Source: JAJECS01 sp965262745 (GTDB lineage Bacteria; Chloroflexota; UBA11872). From it: a DNA stretch of 64,000 nucleotides. Of the stretch, positions 25,739 to 34,840 are shown piece by piece. Positions within the stretch are counted from its first letter, which is position 1. The number at the start of each line of letters is the position of its first letter. The position numbers were made by a program, and so were the translations under genes. The notes under the pieces were generated by a model. The model did no database searches, was not told the DNA's origin, and was given only the letters and a program-made list of their open reading frames with translations. The stretch spans positions 1-64,000 of the forward strand of contig OZ253558.1 in NCBI GenBank assembly GCA_965262745.1. Reading direction: 5' to 3'.

Positions 25739-26764
25739 GATTCACAAACGAAGTGCAACACCTCATTAGGGTGTTGCCATGGAACGACGCTATTCGCACC
25801 TCACCATTGAAGACCGCTGTGCCGTGGCCCGACGCCACGCCGCCGGGGCCTCGATCCGCCAAATCGCGGCAAGTCTGGATCGCGCGCCATCGACGATTGC
25901 TCGGGAGCTGAGCCGCAATGGATCGCGCACCCAGGGCTATCAACCGCGCTACGCCGACCAGCAGGCCCGCGCGCGCCGCTGGCGCGGGCCCCGGCTCGAC
26001 CGCGATCCCACCCTGCGCCGCCAGGTCCTCACCCGCCTCCAACAGGGCTGGTCGCCCGAGCAGGTGGCCGGCCGTCTGGCCCGCGAGGCCGGCCGGCCCG
26101 TCATCTCCCACGAATCCATCTACCGCTTCATTGACGCCCAGATCCGCCGCACGAAGGACTATGCCTGGCGTCACTATTTGCCGCGGGCCAAGTTCAAACG
26201 GGGCCGGCGGGGGCGCAAGGGCGGCAGCTCCGCCTCCTTTATCGCCCACCGTCGTCCCCTCGTCGACCGCCCAGCCCTCGCCGCGGACCGCCAGACCCCC
26301 GGCCACTGGGAGGCCGACCTCATGCTCTTCCGCACCTACGGCCAGGCCGTCCTCACCCTCCACGAACGCCACTCCCGCCTGCTCCTCGCCGTCCGGCCCC
26401 CCGGCAAAGCCGCTGCCCCCATCGCCCGCGCCTTGTCCCGGCTCCTCGCACCCTTACCGCCCCCCTGGCGCCAAACCGTCACCTTCGACAACGGCACCGA
26501 GTTCGCCCGCCACCACCAGCTGCACGCCCGCGGCATCCAGACCTTCTTCTGCGACCCCCACGCCCCCTGGCAGAAGGGCGGCATCGAGAACGCCATCGGG
26601 CGCCTGCGCCGCACCCTGCCCCGCAAGACCGATCTCGCGAGCCTCCCGGCCGCTCGGTTCACCCAGCTCGTGCAGGCCTACAACAACACGCCACGCAAGT
26701 GCCTCGGCTACCAGACCCCCGCCGAGGTGTTTTGGGATCATCTGTTGCACTTGGAATGTGAATC
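25739..26764 (+). mobile_element. IS30-family insertion sequence
   Basis: About 1026 bp with terminal inverted repeats GATTCACAAACGAAGTGCAA (left) and GATTCACATTCCAAGTGCAA (right, complement), agreeing at about 16 of 20 positions. It carries one transposase gene and cuts the vapC gene on its left. A REP-like palindrome begins four bases after the right end. IS30 elements commonly choose palindromic targets, which fits. Confidence 0.8.
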
Positions 26765-26789
26765 CACCTTCCCGCTTCCGCGGGAATGA
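25779..26789 (+). CDS. IS30 family transposase
   Basis: A 336-residue DDE transposase: N-terminal HTH (YSHLTIEDRCAVARRHAAG, SIRQIAASLDRAPSTIAREL), then the catalytic core with Asp in GHWEADLM, Asp in VTFDNGTEF, and Glu in WQKGGIENAIGRLRR. The reading frame runs through the right inverted repeat (HLECES) and stops at TGA 26787-26789, about 25 bases outside the element, adding roughly eight residues from flanking DNA (TFPLPRE). Otherwise intact and likely functional. Confidence 0.92.
   Translation: MERRYSHLTIEDRCAVARRHAAGASIRQIAASLDRAPSTIARELSRNGSRTQGYQPRYADQQARARRWRGPRLDRDPTLRRQVLTRLQQGWSPEQVAGRLAREAGRPVISHESIYRFIDAQIRRTKDYAWRHYLPRAKFKRGRRGRKGGSSASFIAHRRPLVDRPALAADRQTPGHWEADLMLFRTYGQAVLTLHERHSRLLLAVRPPGKAAAPIARALSRLLAPLPPPWRQTVTFDNGTEFARHHQLHARGIQTFFCDPHAPWQKGGIENAIGRLRRTLPRKTDLASLPAARFTQLVQAYNNTPRKCLGYQTPAEVFWDHLLHLECESTFPLPRE
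26769..26786. repeat. REP-like palindrome TTCCCGC TTCC GCGGGAA
   Basis: A perfect 7-bp inverted repeat with a 4-base loop followed by TGAC. It is the reverse-orientation copy of the element at 12144-12163, and lies directly beside the IS30 right end. Confidence 0.65.
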
Positions 26790-26834
26790 CAGAGACGGAT
26801 GGCCCGCTATCCGGGCCCGCGGGTCTGATGTCGT

Positions 26835-27644
26835 TTAGCCCGCCCCGCCGTCGGTGATCCGCGACGATGCCAGTATTTTCTTACCCCGCTCCGAGAGCCC
26901 CTCGAACTCGGCGCTGGTCATCTCGACGTGGTGGCCGGAGTAGTACCACGGGCGCGTGTAGACGAGGCAAAGCTCCGGTCGAGCATGGTCGGATCGGTTG
27001 GGCGTCCCGCGGTGCAGCGGACGCGGGTCCTGCATCCAGACCGAGCCCTTCTTGACGTTGAGCCGTCGGGGCCTGAAGTCTCCCGCCTCGAGCATGTCGT
27101 TGTAGCTGCCTTGCAGACCGGGGTCGGCCAGATATTGCGTTCCCGGCAGGATCTCGAAGCTGCCGTTCTCTTCGAACGTATCGACCAGCGGAATCTTGGC
27201 GCTCACCGTGTCGCAGGTTTGGATTCCGATGTGCGGCGTCGTGAGCGCCATGTCGCGATGCCAGCGTTGGTAGGTGCTGTCCGGGTACGGGTTGTTCGAC
27301 GTGTAGCCGGTGAACTGGTAGTCGGATGCGCCCCAGTATCGATCCATGAATGCCAGCAGGGCGGGATGCTCGTAGATCGTGGGGTCGGAGAAGGGCGGTT
27401 GCCAAGGCAAGTCAACCGTGTATCGGTTGGGATAGCCCAGTCGGCCGCGGCCGGTGGCGAGGTCGCCGGAGAGCTCCTGTGAATTGCGCGCGCGCACGGC
27501 TTCCAGCAGCGGCATGAACGCCTCGTGGAGCGCCTCGACCAGCTCAACCGGGATCGCGTTCTCGAAGACGGTGAATCCGTTGATACGGTACTCGGCGATG
27601 CGCAGGTCGAGATCGTCGTGCGGTGCGGTCATGGTGCGGCCCAT
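26835..27644 (-). CDS. Phytanoyl-CoA dioxygenase family protein
   Basis: A 269-residue Fe(II)/2-oxoglutarate oxygenase. Numbered from the internal ATG (27632): HxD motif H125-R-D127 in RWHRDMA, family strand GSFEILPGTQYL at 157-168, distal His207 in PLHRGTPNRS and Arg218 for 2-oxoglutarate. Full length for the family. Either ATG (27644 or 27632) could be used; neither has a strong Shine-Dalgarno sequence. It stands alone after the IS30 element, upstream (on the minus strand) of no obvious partner. Substrate unknown. Confidence 0.88.
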   Translation of the reverse strand: MGRTMTAPHDDLDLRIAEYRINGFTVFENAIPVELVEALHEAFMPLLEAVRARNSQELSGDLATGRGRLGYPNRYTVDLPWQPPFSDPTIYEHPALLAFMDRYWGASDYQFTGYTSNNPYPDSTYQRWHRDMALTTPHIGIQTCDTVSAKIPLVDTFEENGSFEILPGTQYLADPGLQGSYNDMLEAGDFRPRRLNVKKGSVWMQDPRPLHRGTPNRSDHARPELCLVYTRPWYYSGHHVEMTSAEFEGLSERGKKILASSRITDGGAG

Positions 27645-27682
27645 TTGCTTACGCCGGACGCGCCGAGGTTAGCGCGCGGCAT

Positions 27683-28471
27683 CTACGTGGGGTCCGGCAC
27701 TTCAAACAGGAAGCCCTCGATCTCGATGTTGAGTCCGGTCAAATCGGCCGGAACGTCGAAGACGACGCTCACATGCGCCGACTTCCCGGCGGGCAAGCTC
27801 TCCACCAGATACAGCGGGCGGCCCCGATTGACGTCGGGCACCATTCCCGTGAGCGCGTTTGTCCCCAGGTTGCTCACGTCAATCTCGCTGCCGTCAGGGG
27901 CAATGACGACGATGTTGCTCTTCGCGAGCGTGATCAACGACGACGTTCCGTTCTTGAACACAATGTTTACGAGCTTGAAGGCGCCGTGCTTCGGCTTGAA
28001 CGGCGAGCCCGTGAACTGCTTCAGCTCGGGCAGGTTGGCCACCCCAACCAACGTGACTTCGAAGCCTGTCGCGTCGATAAGGGTGTCGCCGGCCGTCGGC
28101 AAGCCGGTGCGCGAAGTTGCTACCTGCTGCTCAACCTCGACACGCGCCTGCGCTCGCTCTTCGGACCAGTTGGGCGCTTCTTCTGTGTCCGCAGGTGTGG
28201 CCGCCGCCGCGGTTTCGGTGGGCTCAGCGCGCGGTGCGTCCGCGGTTGGTGTGGCCTGGCCGGCGGCAGCCGTCGCGGCCGGGGTGGGAGTGGCGGCCTC
28301 GAAGGCGACCGTCGGCACGCGCGTGTCTTCGGCGCCGGCCGGCGCCGCCTCGTCGGTTGGACTCTGCGCGAGCAGCACGACTGCGACCACGACCGCGACC
28401 GCCACAATCACCGCGATGAGCGCCAACGTGCCCTTCGGAACTTTCCGCACGTATTGAGCGATCGTGGCCAC
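27683..28471 (-). CDS. Single-pass membrane protein with DUF4352-like extracellular domain
   Basis: About 262 residues from GTG 28471, chosen because AGAGGAGG lies nine bases upstream. A short cytoplasmic N-terminus is followed by one membrane helix (about residues 15-36), an Ala/Thr/Pro-rich linker (about 37-105) and a C-terminal beta-sandwich with DUF4352 character (GAFKLVNIVFKNGTSS, then NIVVIAPDGSEIDVS). Such proteins are cell-surface and of unknown function. Divergent from the methylamine gene cluster; 265 bases separate the two starts. Confidence 0.7.
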   Translation of the reverse strand: MATIAQYVRKVPKGTLALIAVIVAVAVVVAVVLLAQSPTDEAAPAGAEDTRVPTVAFEAATPTPAATAAAGQATPTADAPRAEPTETAAAATPADTEEAPNWSEERAQARVEVEQQVATSRTGLPTAGDTLIDATGFEVTLVGVANLPELKQFTGSPFKPKHGAFKLVNIVFKNGTSSLITLAKSNIVVIAPDGSEIDVSNLGTNALTGMVPDVNRGRPLYLVESLPAGKSAHVSVVFDVPADLTGLNIEIEGFLFEVPDPT

Positions 28472-28736
28472 GGTTTGACCTCCTCTGCCCGCGCCGCATC
28501 CGGTGGGCCTGACGACGTGCGGCAATGCGCGTACGAACTCGTCGCCATGCACCCGTCATCGATGGCTGCGGCGTTGCCCGTGAGCGATTATGCCTTGCGG
28601 CGCTGCTGCGCGGATCGCGCGATATCATCTGGCGCCCCTGACGAGACGCGGCTCTTGGCCGGTTGTGGCTGACTGTCGCGTCTCCACCGCTATGTGATGG
28701 GCGGTCTCCCGTCGCACAAGACCACGTGGGTAGGCC

Positions 28737-29978
28737 ATGCCGTTCAGCCTGCTGAAATACGGGCTGCGACCGCACCGCTCGCCTGATCGATTCCTGCCGT
28801 CGCGGCCAGAGCTCAAGGACTCGTACGACACCGTGATCATCGGTGGCGGCGGTCACGGGCTCGCCGCGGCCTACTACCTGGCGACCGACCACGGGATCAC
28901 CGATGTCGCGGTGCTCGACAAGGGATATCTCGGCGGCGGCAATACGGGGCGCAACACCGCCATCGTGCGGGCCAACTACCTCACCTCGGAAGGCGTGCAG
29001 TTCTACGCAGAGTCGCTGGATCTCTGGCGCGGGCTGAGCAACGATCTCGACTTCAACCTGCAGTACTCCGAGCGCGGCCATCTCACGCTGGCGCACGCCG
29101 ACTCCGCGATCCGCACCATGCGCTGGCGCGCCGAGGTGAACAAGCACCTTGGCGTCGATTCCGAGCTGATCTTTCCCGATGAGATCGCCAAGCTGGCGCC
29201 CGGCCTCGATCTCTCCGACGCGGTGAGGCATCCCGTGCTTGCCGCGCTGTACCACCCGCCCGGCGCAACCGCTCGACATGACGCGGTCGTGTGGGCCTAC
29301 GCGGCGCGCGCCGCCGAGCGCGGCGTGGAGTTACATCCCAAGACGGAGGTCACGGGCTTGCAGATCGAGCGCGGCCGCGTGACCGGAGTGCAAACCCCAC
29401 GCGGCGCCGTCCGCTGCAACCGCGTGCTGCAGGCGGTGGCCGGACAGAGCTCGTTGGTCGCGGCCATGGCGGGCATTCGCCTGCCGATCCATACGGTGCC
29501 GCTACAGGCCTGCGTGTCGCTGCCGCTCAAGCCCTTCCTCGATCCCATCGTGGTTTCGGGCAGCCTGCACGTTTACATCTGGCAATCGGCCCGCGGCGAA
29601 GTCGTCATCGGCGGCGCCACCGATCCTTACGGTCTCTACGCCAACCGCTCCACGCTCGAGTTTGCCGAGGGCACGCTGCTTCCGGTGCTTGAGCTGTTTC
29701 CGTTTCTCGCCAACGTCAAGATGCTGCGCCAGTGGGCCGGCATGTGCGACATGACGCCCGACTTCAGCCCGGTGATGGGCGTCACCCCGGTCGAAAACCT
29801 GTACCTCGACGCGGGCTGGGGCACGTGGGGATTCAAGGCGACGCCGGTCTGTGGGAAGCGGATGGCGGAGCTCATCGCCACCGGACGTACGCCGGACCTC
29901 CTGCACCCGTTTCGGCTCAGCCGCTTCGCCGAGTTCGATCAGGTAGGAGAAAAGGGCGCGGCGGCGGTGGGGCACTAG
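28737..29978 (+). CDS. mgdA: N-methylglutamate dehydrogenase subunit A (sarcosine oxidase beta-like FAD subunit)
   Basis: A 413-residue FAD oxidoreductase of the SoxB type. The dinucleotide fold is VIIGGGGHGLAAAYYL (about 33-48), followed by the flavin-contact region GNTGRNTAIVRANYLT and the C-terminal AGWGTWGFKATPVCGK. In heterotetrameric sarcosine oxidase and N-methylglutamate dehydrogenase this subunit oxidises the N-methyl group. It opens an eight-gene plus-strand cluster ending with gmaS, which is why the N-methylglutamate assignment is preferred over sarcosine. The alternative is soxB of a sarcosine oxidase; sequence alone does not exclude it. Confidence 0.8.
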   Translation: MPFSLLKYGLRPHRSPDRFLPSRPELKDSYDTVIIGGGGHGLAAAYYLATDHGITDVAVLDKGYLGGGNTGRNTAIVRANYLTSEGVQFYAESLDLWRGLSNDLDFNLQYSERGHLTLAHADSAIRTMRWRAEVNKHLGVDSELIFPDEIAKLAPGLDLSDAVRHPVLAALYHPPGATARHDAVVWAYAARAAERGVELHPKTEVTGLQIERGRVTGVQTPRGAVRCNRVLQAVAGQSSLVAAMAGIRLPIHTVPLQACVSLPLKPFLDPIVVSGSLHVYIWQSARGEVVIGGATDPYGLYANRSTLEFAEGTLLPVLELFPFLANVKMLRQWAGMCDMTPDFSPVMGVTPVENLYLDAGWGTWGFKATPVCGKRMAELIATGRTPDLLHPFRLSRFAEFDQVGEKGAAAVGH

Positions 29979-29986
29979 GTGGGCGC

Positions 29987-30286
29987 ATGAAGATCATGCC
30001 CTGCCCGCTCAACGGGCCGCGAAACATCCAGGAATTTATGTGCGGCGGCGAGGTCGTCACGCCGCCGGATCCCGACCGCGCCGACCCCGCCGCCTGGGCC
30101 GACTACCTCTTCATGCACGAGAACGCTGCGGGCATGGTGCGCGAGTGGTGGTATCACGTCCCGACGAGCTTCTGGTTCATTGCCGACCGCGACACGATCA
30201 CCGATGAGATCGTGCGCACGTTCCTGCCGCGCGAGCTCTTCGGCGGAGACGCGCCGCCGCCCGATCGGAACACCGATGCTGCCTGA
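29987..30286 (+). CDS. mgdB: N-methylglutamate dehydrogenase subunit B (sarcosine oxidase delta-like)
   Basis: A 99-residue SoxD-type subunit beginning MKIMPCPLNGPRNIQEF, with EWWYHVPTSFWFIADRDT in the second half as in SoxD. In sarcosine oxidase the delta subunit binds zinc through CPxCG and a following histidine; here the second cysteine is Asn (CPLNG), GEAH is GEVV, and a new cysteine appears in FMCGG, so the zinc site is changed or lost. It starts eight bases after mgdA and overlaps mgdC by 11 bases. Confidence 0.8.
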   Translation: MKIMPCPLNGPRNIQEFMCGGEVVTPPDPDRADPAAWADYLFMHENAAGMVREWWYHVPTSFWFIADRDTITDEIVRTFLPRELFGGDAPPPDRNTDAA

Positions 30287-33191
30287 GCGCCTGCCGGCTC
30301 CGGCCGGCAGCCGGATCGATCGTTCCCGGACTGTCACGTTCGAGTTCGAGGGACGCGCCTACACCGGCTACGCGGGCGACACCATCGCCAGCGCGCTGGC
30401 CGCGCATGGAGAGTGGTGCCTGTCGCGTTCGTTCAAGCTGCATCGTCCGCGGGGATCGTTTGGGTTCGCCGGCGACGAGGCCGGCTCGCTGGTGCAGCTC
30501 GAGACCGAGCCAAATGTGAACGCTGACGTGCGAGCGATCGAGCCGGGCATGCGGGCGCGGGGCCAAAACACCGTCGGGAGCCTCGCGGCGGACTGGGCGG
30601 CGCTGCTGGAGCGCTTCGAGCGCTTCTTGCCCGTGGGGTTCTACTACAAGGCGTTCTATAAACCCAAGGGTGTTTGGAACTGGTGGGAGAAGATCATCCG
30701 CCGCACGGCGGGCCTCGGTCAGGTCGATCGGGCGTGGAGGCCTGAATACTTCGACAAGGCGTACGCCCACTGCGATGTCGCGGTCATCGGCGGTGGCCCG
30801 GCCGGCCTGGCCGCCGCCGCCGCGTGCGGTGCCCAGGGGCTGGACGTGATGCTCGTCGAGCGCGAGCCCGAGGTCGGCGGCTGGCTCACCTACGGCCGGC
30901 TGGACGCCTCCGGCGGCGACGACGGCCCCCTCGAGGACTTGCGCCGGCGCGTCCAGGCGCTCCCGTCGGTGCGAGTGCTGACGTCCGCGACCTGCACCGG
31001 TTGGTTTGCCGACAACTGGCTGGCCGTGACGCAGGGCAATCGGCTCCACAAGATCCGAGCAAAGGCCGTCGTTGTATGCACCGGCGGAACGAGCCAACCG
31101 GCCGTATTCCACAACAACGACCTGCCGGGGATCGTGGCCGCTTCCGGAGCGCAACGCTTGATCCGGCACTACGGCGTGCGGCCGGGCCTGCGCGCCGTGG
31201 TGCTGACGGCGGGCGACGAGGGCTATGGGGCGGCGCTGGACCTTGCCGATCACGGGACGGAAGTCGCCGCCGTGGTCGACTGCCGCCCGGATCCGGCTAC
31301 GGGTCCAATGGTGGCTGAAGCCGAAGCACGCGGCCATCGAATTCTGTCCGGCCACACCGTGCGGGAGGCCTGGCGCGATCCGCAGCGCTTGCAGATCGGC
31401 GGCGTGCTGGCCACGCGCATCACTGGACCCGGCGCGTGCGCCGGGGAGGGAGAAGCGCTCGACTGCGACGTGCTCGCCGTCTCCGTCGGCCTGGCGCCCG
31501 CGGGAGGTCTGCTGGCTCAGGCCGGCGCCAGGTTCAGGCCGGGCGAGCACGAAGCCGTGCCGCGGCTCGCATCCCTGCCGGCGCACGTATTTGCCGCGGG
31601 TACGGTGGCCGGAGCGTCGATAGTGCAAGAGGCCCTGACGCAGGGTGAGGCGGCCGGGCTGGCGGCCGCGGCGGGCATTTCGGGCGCGGCTGCCACGGCG
31701 CCGGTCGCCTCGATCAGCCCCAGCCGCGACGGACCAACCCGGTCCTGGCCGGTGTTTCCGCACCCGGACGGCCGGGAGTTCGTCGACCTTGACGAAGACG
31801 TGACCGTGCGGGAGATCAAGGACGCGCTGGCGGAGGGCTTCGAGGATATCGAGCTTCTTAAGCGCTACTCCACCGTGGGCATGGGGCCGAGCCAGGGCCG
31901 ACTCTCCGCGATTGCGACGGCCGCGGTGACGGCGACGGTCCGCGGCACCACGGCCTCAGTGGTGGGCGCCACGACCACCCGGCCACCGGCGTTCCCGACG
32001 CGCTTCGGTCTGTTCGCCGGCCGCGGCTTCCAGCCCGTGCGGCACACGCCGATGCATGGCTGGCACCTCGACGCGGGCGCCCAGATGATGACGGCCGGCC
32101 TCTGGATGCGGCCCGCCTACTACGGGTGTCCCGACGAGCGCGCCCATGCCATCGCCGACGAAGTTCTGGCCGTGCGCCGCGCGGTGGGCCTGATCGATGT
32201 CTCGACGCTGGGCGGATTCGAAGTCCGCGGGCCTGACGCGGCAGAGTTTCTCGAGCGTGCCTATACGCCGTCATTTCGCCGCCAGCGGATCGGGCGGACC
32301 CGCTACGCGCTGCTGACCGACGAGCAGGGCGTCGTCGTGGACGACGGCGTGGCGGCCAGGCTGGGGCGCGACCATTTCTATATAACGGCCAGCACGTCCG
32401 GCGCCGAGCAGCTCTACCCCCTTCTGCTCTGGTACCAAGCGCAATGGCAGCTCGACGTCGACATCGCCGACGTCACCTCGGCCTACGGTTCCATCAACAT
32501 CGCCGGACCCATGGCCCGCCGCGTGCTGACGAAGCTGGCGACCGATATCGATTTGTCGGCCGCGGCGTGCCCGTATCTCGCGGTGCGCACCGGCAAGCTG
32601 GCGGGCGTGGACGTGCGCCTGCTGCGCATCGGCTTCGTGGGCGAGCTGGGCTACGAGATTCACGCGCCCAGCTCGCAATGCCTCGGGCTTTGGGAAGCGC
32701 TGATTGACGCGGGGCGCGAGTACGGTGTTCGACCATTCGGCGTGGAGGCTCAGCGCGTGCTGCGGCTCGAGAAGGGGCACGTGATCGTGACCCAGGACAC
32801 CGATGGGCTCACCCATCCGCACGAGGCCGGTCTGGGTTGGGCGCTGGGCCGCCGCAAGCCCTATTTCATTGGCAAGCGCTCGATCGAGATCTTGAGTGAG
32901 AAGGGACTTCGGCGGCGACTCGTCGGTTATGCGGTTCCCGACCGCCGCGCTTCGGTTCCGGAGGAAGGCCAGCTCGTCGTGCGGGACGGCGAGATCACCG
33001 GTCGAGTCACATCGTCGGCGTGGTCGCCGGTCCTCGATCAAGCCATCGGGCTGGCGTACGTGGCGCCCGATCAGGCTGAGGTCGGTTGCGAGTTCACGAT
33101 CAAGGGCGCGCAGGGTCGGCTAATCCAAGCAAGGGTCGCGCAGCTGCCGTTTTACGATCCCGACAACGCGCGGCAGGCGCTCTTGCCGTGA
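30276..33191 (+). CDS. mgdC: N-methylglutamate dehydrogenase subunit C (sarcosine oxidase alpha-like)
   Basis: A 971-residue subunit. Residues about 15-100 form a 2Fe-2S-like N-domain without cluster cysteines, GGGPAG at 172-177 starts the NAD-binding domain, and the C-terminal 370 residues are a GcvT-like tetrahydrofolate domain (MHGWHLDAGAQMMTAGLW, VGLIDVSTLGGFEVRGP, GELGYEIHAPS). The folate domain captures the oxidised methyl group as 5,10-methylene-tetrahydrofolate. ATG 30276 is chosen because it gives the normal SoxA N-terminus; a longer frame at 30180 would overlap mgdB heavily. The stop overlaps the GTG of mgdD. Confidence 0.85.
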   Translation: MLPERLPAPAGSRIDRSRTVTFEFEGRAYTGYAGDTIASALAAHGEWCLSRSFKLHRPRGSFGFAGDEAGSLVQLETEPNVNADVRAIEPGMRARGQNTVGSLAADWAALLERFERFLPVGFYYKAFYKPKGVWNWWEKIIRRTAGLGQVDRAWRPEYFDKAYAHCDVAVIGGGPAGLAAAAACGAQGLDVMLVEREPEVGGWLTYGRLDASGGDDGPLEDLRRRVQALPSVRVLTSATCTGWFADNWLAVTQGNRLHKIRAKAVVVCTGGTSQPAVFHNNDLPGIVAASGAQRLIRHYGVRPGLRAVVLTAGDEGYGAALDLADHGTEVAAVVDCRPDPATGPMVAEAEARGHRILSGHTVREAWRDPQRLQIGGVLATRITGPGACAGEGEALDCDVLAVSVGLAPAGGLLAQAGARFRPGEHEAVPRLASLPAHVFAAGTVAGASIVQEALTQGEAAGLAAAAGISGAAATAPVASISPSRDGPTRSWPVFPHPDGREFVDLDEDVTVREIKDALAEGFEDIELLKRYSTVGMGPSQGRLSAIATAAVTATVRGTTASVVGATTTRPPAFPTRFGLFAGRGFQPVRHTPMHGWHLDAGAQMMTAGLWMRPAYYGCPDERAHAIADEVLAVRRAVGLIDVSTLGGFEVRGPDAAEFLERAYTPSFRRQRIGRTRYALLTDEQGVVVDDGVAARLGRDHFYITASTSGAEQLYPLLLWYQAQWQLDVDIADVTSAYGSINIAGPMARRVLTKLATDIDLSAAACPYLAVRTGKLAGVDVRLLRIGFVGELGYEIHAPSSQCLGLWEALIDAGREYGVRPFGVEAQRVLRLEKGHVIVTQDTDGLTHPHEAGLGWALGRRKPYFIGKRSIEILSEKGLRRRLVGYAVPDRRASVPEEGQLVVRDGEITGRVTSSAWSPVLDQAIGLAYVAPDQAEVGCEFTIKGAQGRLIQARVAQLPFYDPDNARQALLP

Positions 33192-33880
33192 AGACACCGC
33201 GCAGCCCAATCGAAGGCGCTCTGCGAGCCGCTGGAGCCTCGTTCCGCGAGCACGCCGGCGTCATGGCCGTCGCTGACTTCGGCGATCCTGACGGGGAAGC
33301 CGCCGCGGCTCGGCAACTGGGCTTGGCCGATCTCTCGCCGCTGCCGCGTGTGGGCTTCCGTGGACCCGGCGCGTCGAAGTGGCTCGCCGCGCACGGAGTC
33401 GATCTGCCCGACGGACCCAACCGCGCTTGCACGCAGCCGGACGGCGCGATCGCGGTCACGCGGTCATGGACCGAAGTGCTGGTGCTGGGGAACATCCACG
33501 GTCCCGACGGCCTCTGCGCTCGCCTGGAAGCAACGTCGGCAGACGCCCATCTCGACCTGGCCTACGCGCTGCCCCGCTTTGATGGGCTGTTCTGGTTCGC
33601 CCTCACGGGCGCGTCAGTAGCTGAGTGCCTGGCGAAAGTGTGCGGTATCGATTTGCGCGAGTCGGCTTTCCCGCCCGGATCGGTGGCCCAGACGTCGGTC
33701 GCCCGGCTCAATGCGGTCATTGTGCGCGTTGACGCCGGAGCGACCCCGCTGTTTCATCTGCTCGGCGACAGCGCGTCGGCCGACTACGCGTGGACCTCGC
33801 TGCTCGATGCGATGCAGGAGTTTGGCGGCAGGCCCGTGGGCCTGCGCGCGCTGCACGCGCTGGCCAGTGAATTCGAGTAG
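33188..33880 (+). CDS. mgdD: N-methylglutamate dehydrogenase subunit D (sarcosine oxidase gamma-like)
   Basis: About 230 residues from GTG 33188, which overlaps the mgdC stop (GTGA). It has SoxG-like content: LADLSPLPRVGFRGPGASKWLAAHG near the N-terminus and DLRESAFPPGSVAQTSVARLNAVIVR toward the end, the latter being the best-conserved gamma-subunit stretch. The subunit completes the heterotetramer and contacts the folate domain. Its presence in order A-B-C-D matches both sox and mgd operons. Confidence 0.75.
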   Translation: MKTPRSPIEGALRAAGASFREHAGVMAVADFGDPDGEAAAARQLGLADLSPLPRVGFRGPGASKWLAAHGVDLPDGPNRACTQPDGAIAVTRSWTEVLVLGNIHGPDGLCARLEATSADAHLDLAYALPRFDGLFWFALTGASVAECLAKVCGIDLRESAFPPGSVAQTSVARLNAVIVRVDAGATPLFHLLGDSASADYAWTSLLDAMQEFGGRPVGLRALHALASEFE

Positions 33881-33936
33881 CATCGCGGGTTGCGCAGCGG
33901 CCCAGATGGGCCACGGCTAATCTGGACCTTTGCCAC

Positions 33937-34836
33937 ATGTGCGGCATCGTAGGACTGTTTCTCAAGCAGGAATCGCTTGAGCCCTCGCTGGGTGAGTGGC
34001 TTGAGCCCATGCTCGTGGCCATGGCCGAGCGCGGCCCCGACAGCGCCGGCTTTGCGATCTATCACGATCCCGCTCCCGAGGGCGCCCTCAAGCTCACCCT
34101 CTATCACCCGGCGGCGGGCTTCGACTGGGAGGCGGTTGCGGAAGGACTCGGCACGGAGTTCGCGGGACGCGTCGATTTGCAAGTGCGCGTGACCCATGCC
34201 GTGATCGTGGTCTCGACAGCGGAAGCCGAGGCGCGCGTGTGGCTGGGGCGGCACTTCCCCGACGTACGCATTACCAGTGTCGGTGCCGCGATTGAGATTT
34301 ATAAGGAGAAAGGGCTGCCCGAATCGGTGTCCCAGAGCTACGCGATCCGTCACATGACCGGGTCCCACGCCTTGGGGCACACCCGCATGGCCACCGAAAG
34401 CGCCGTGACCACCGAGCATTCGCATCCCTTCTCGACCGGACGCGACCTGTGCCTGGTGCATAACGGCTCGCTCTCGAACCACAATCGGCTTCGCAGCGAG
34501 CTTGAGCGAAACGGCATCGTCTTTCAGACCGACAACGACAGCGAAGTCGCCGCCGGCTACCTGGCGCATCGCATGGCCGGCGGGGCCACGCTCGTGGAAG
34601 CACTCGAGTCGAGCCTGGTGGACCTCGACGGCTTCTTCACGTTCGCCATCGGAACGCGTGATGGGTTCGCCGTGCTCAGGGACGGTGTCGCGTGCAAGCC
34701 CGCGGTGCTGGCCGAGACCGACCAATGGGTGGCGATGGCCTCCGAGTACCGATCGATCGCCCACTTGCCCGGCGCCGCCAGCGCGCGGATTTGGGAGCCA
34801 GCGCCGGCGACGGTCTACGCCTGGTCGCGCAACTGA
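33937..34836 (+). CDS. mgsA: N-methylglutamate synthase subunit A (class II glutamine amidotransferase, GlxB-like)
   Basis: A 299-residue Ntn-type glutaminase domain resembling the N-terminus of glutamate synthase. The nucleophile is Cys2 (MCGIVG), and RMATES, HNGSLSNH and DSEVAAGYLAHR supply the oxyanion and glutamine-binding residues. In the N-methylglutamate pathway it hydrolyses gamma-glutamylmethylamide or glutamate-amide to deliver the amine. A purine or GltB-type enzyme is unlikely because subunits B and C follow as separate genes. Four bases separate it from mgsB. Confidence 0.82.
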   Translation: MCGIVGLFLKQESLEPSLGEWLEPMLVAMAERGPDSAGFAIYHDPAPEGALKLTLYHPAAGFDWEAVAEGLGTEFAGRVDLQVRVTHAVIVVSTAEAEARVWLGRHFPDVRITSVGAAIEIYKEKGLPESVSQSYAIRHMTGSHALGHTRMATESAVTTEHSHPFSTGRDLCLVHNGSLSNHNRLRSELERNGIVFQTDNDSEVAAGYLAHRMAGGATLVEALESSLVDLDGFFTFAIGTRDGFAVLRDGVACKPAVLAETDQWVAMASEYRSIAHLPGAASARIWEPAPATVYAWSRN

Positions 34837-34840
34837 CCGG

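Noticed and set aside
34502..34840. Extended N-terminus for mgsB
   Set aside because: It overlaps mgsA in another frame; the ATG at 34841 gives the family start.
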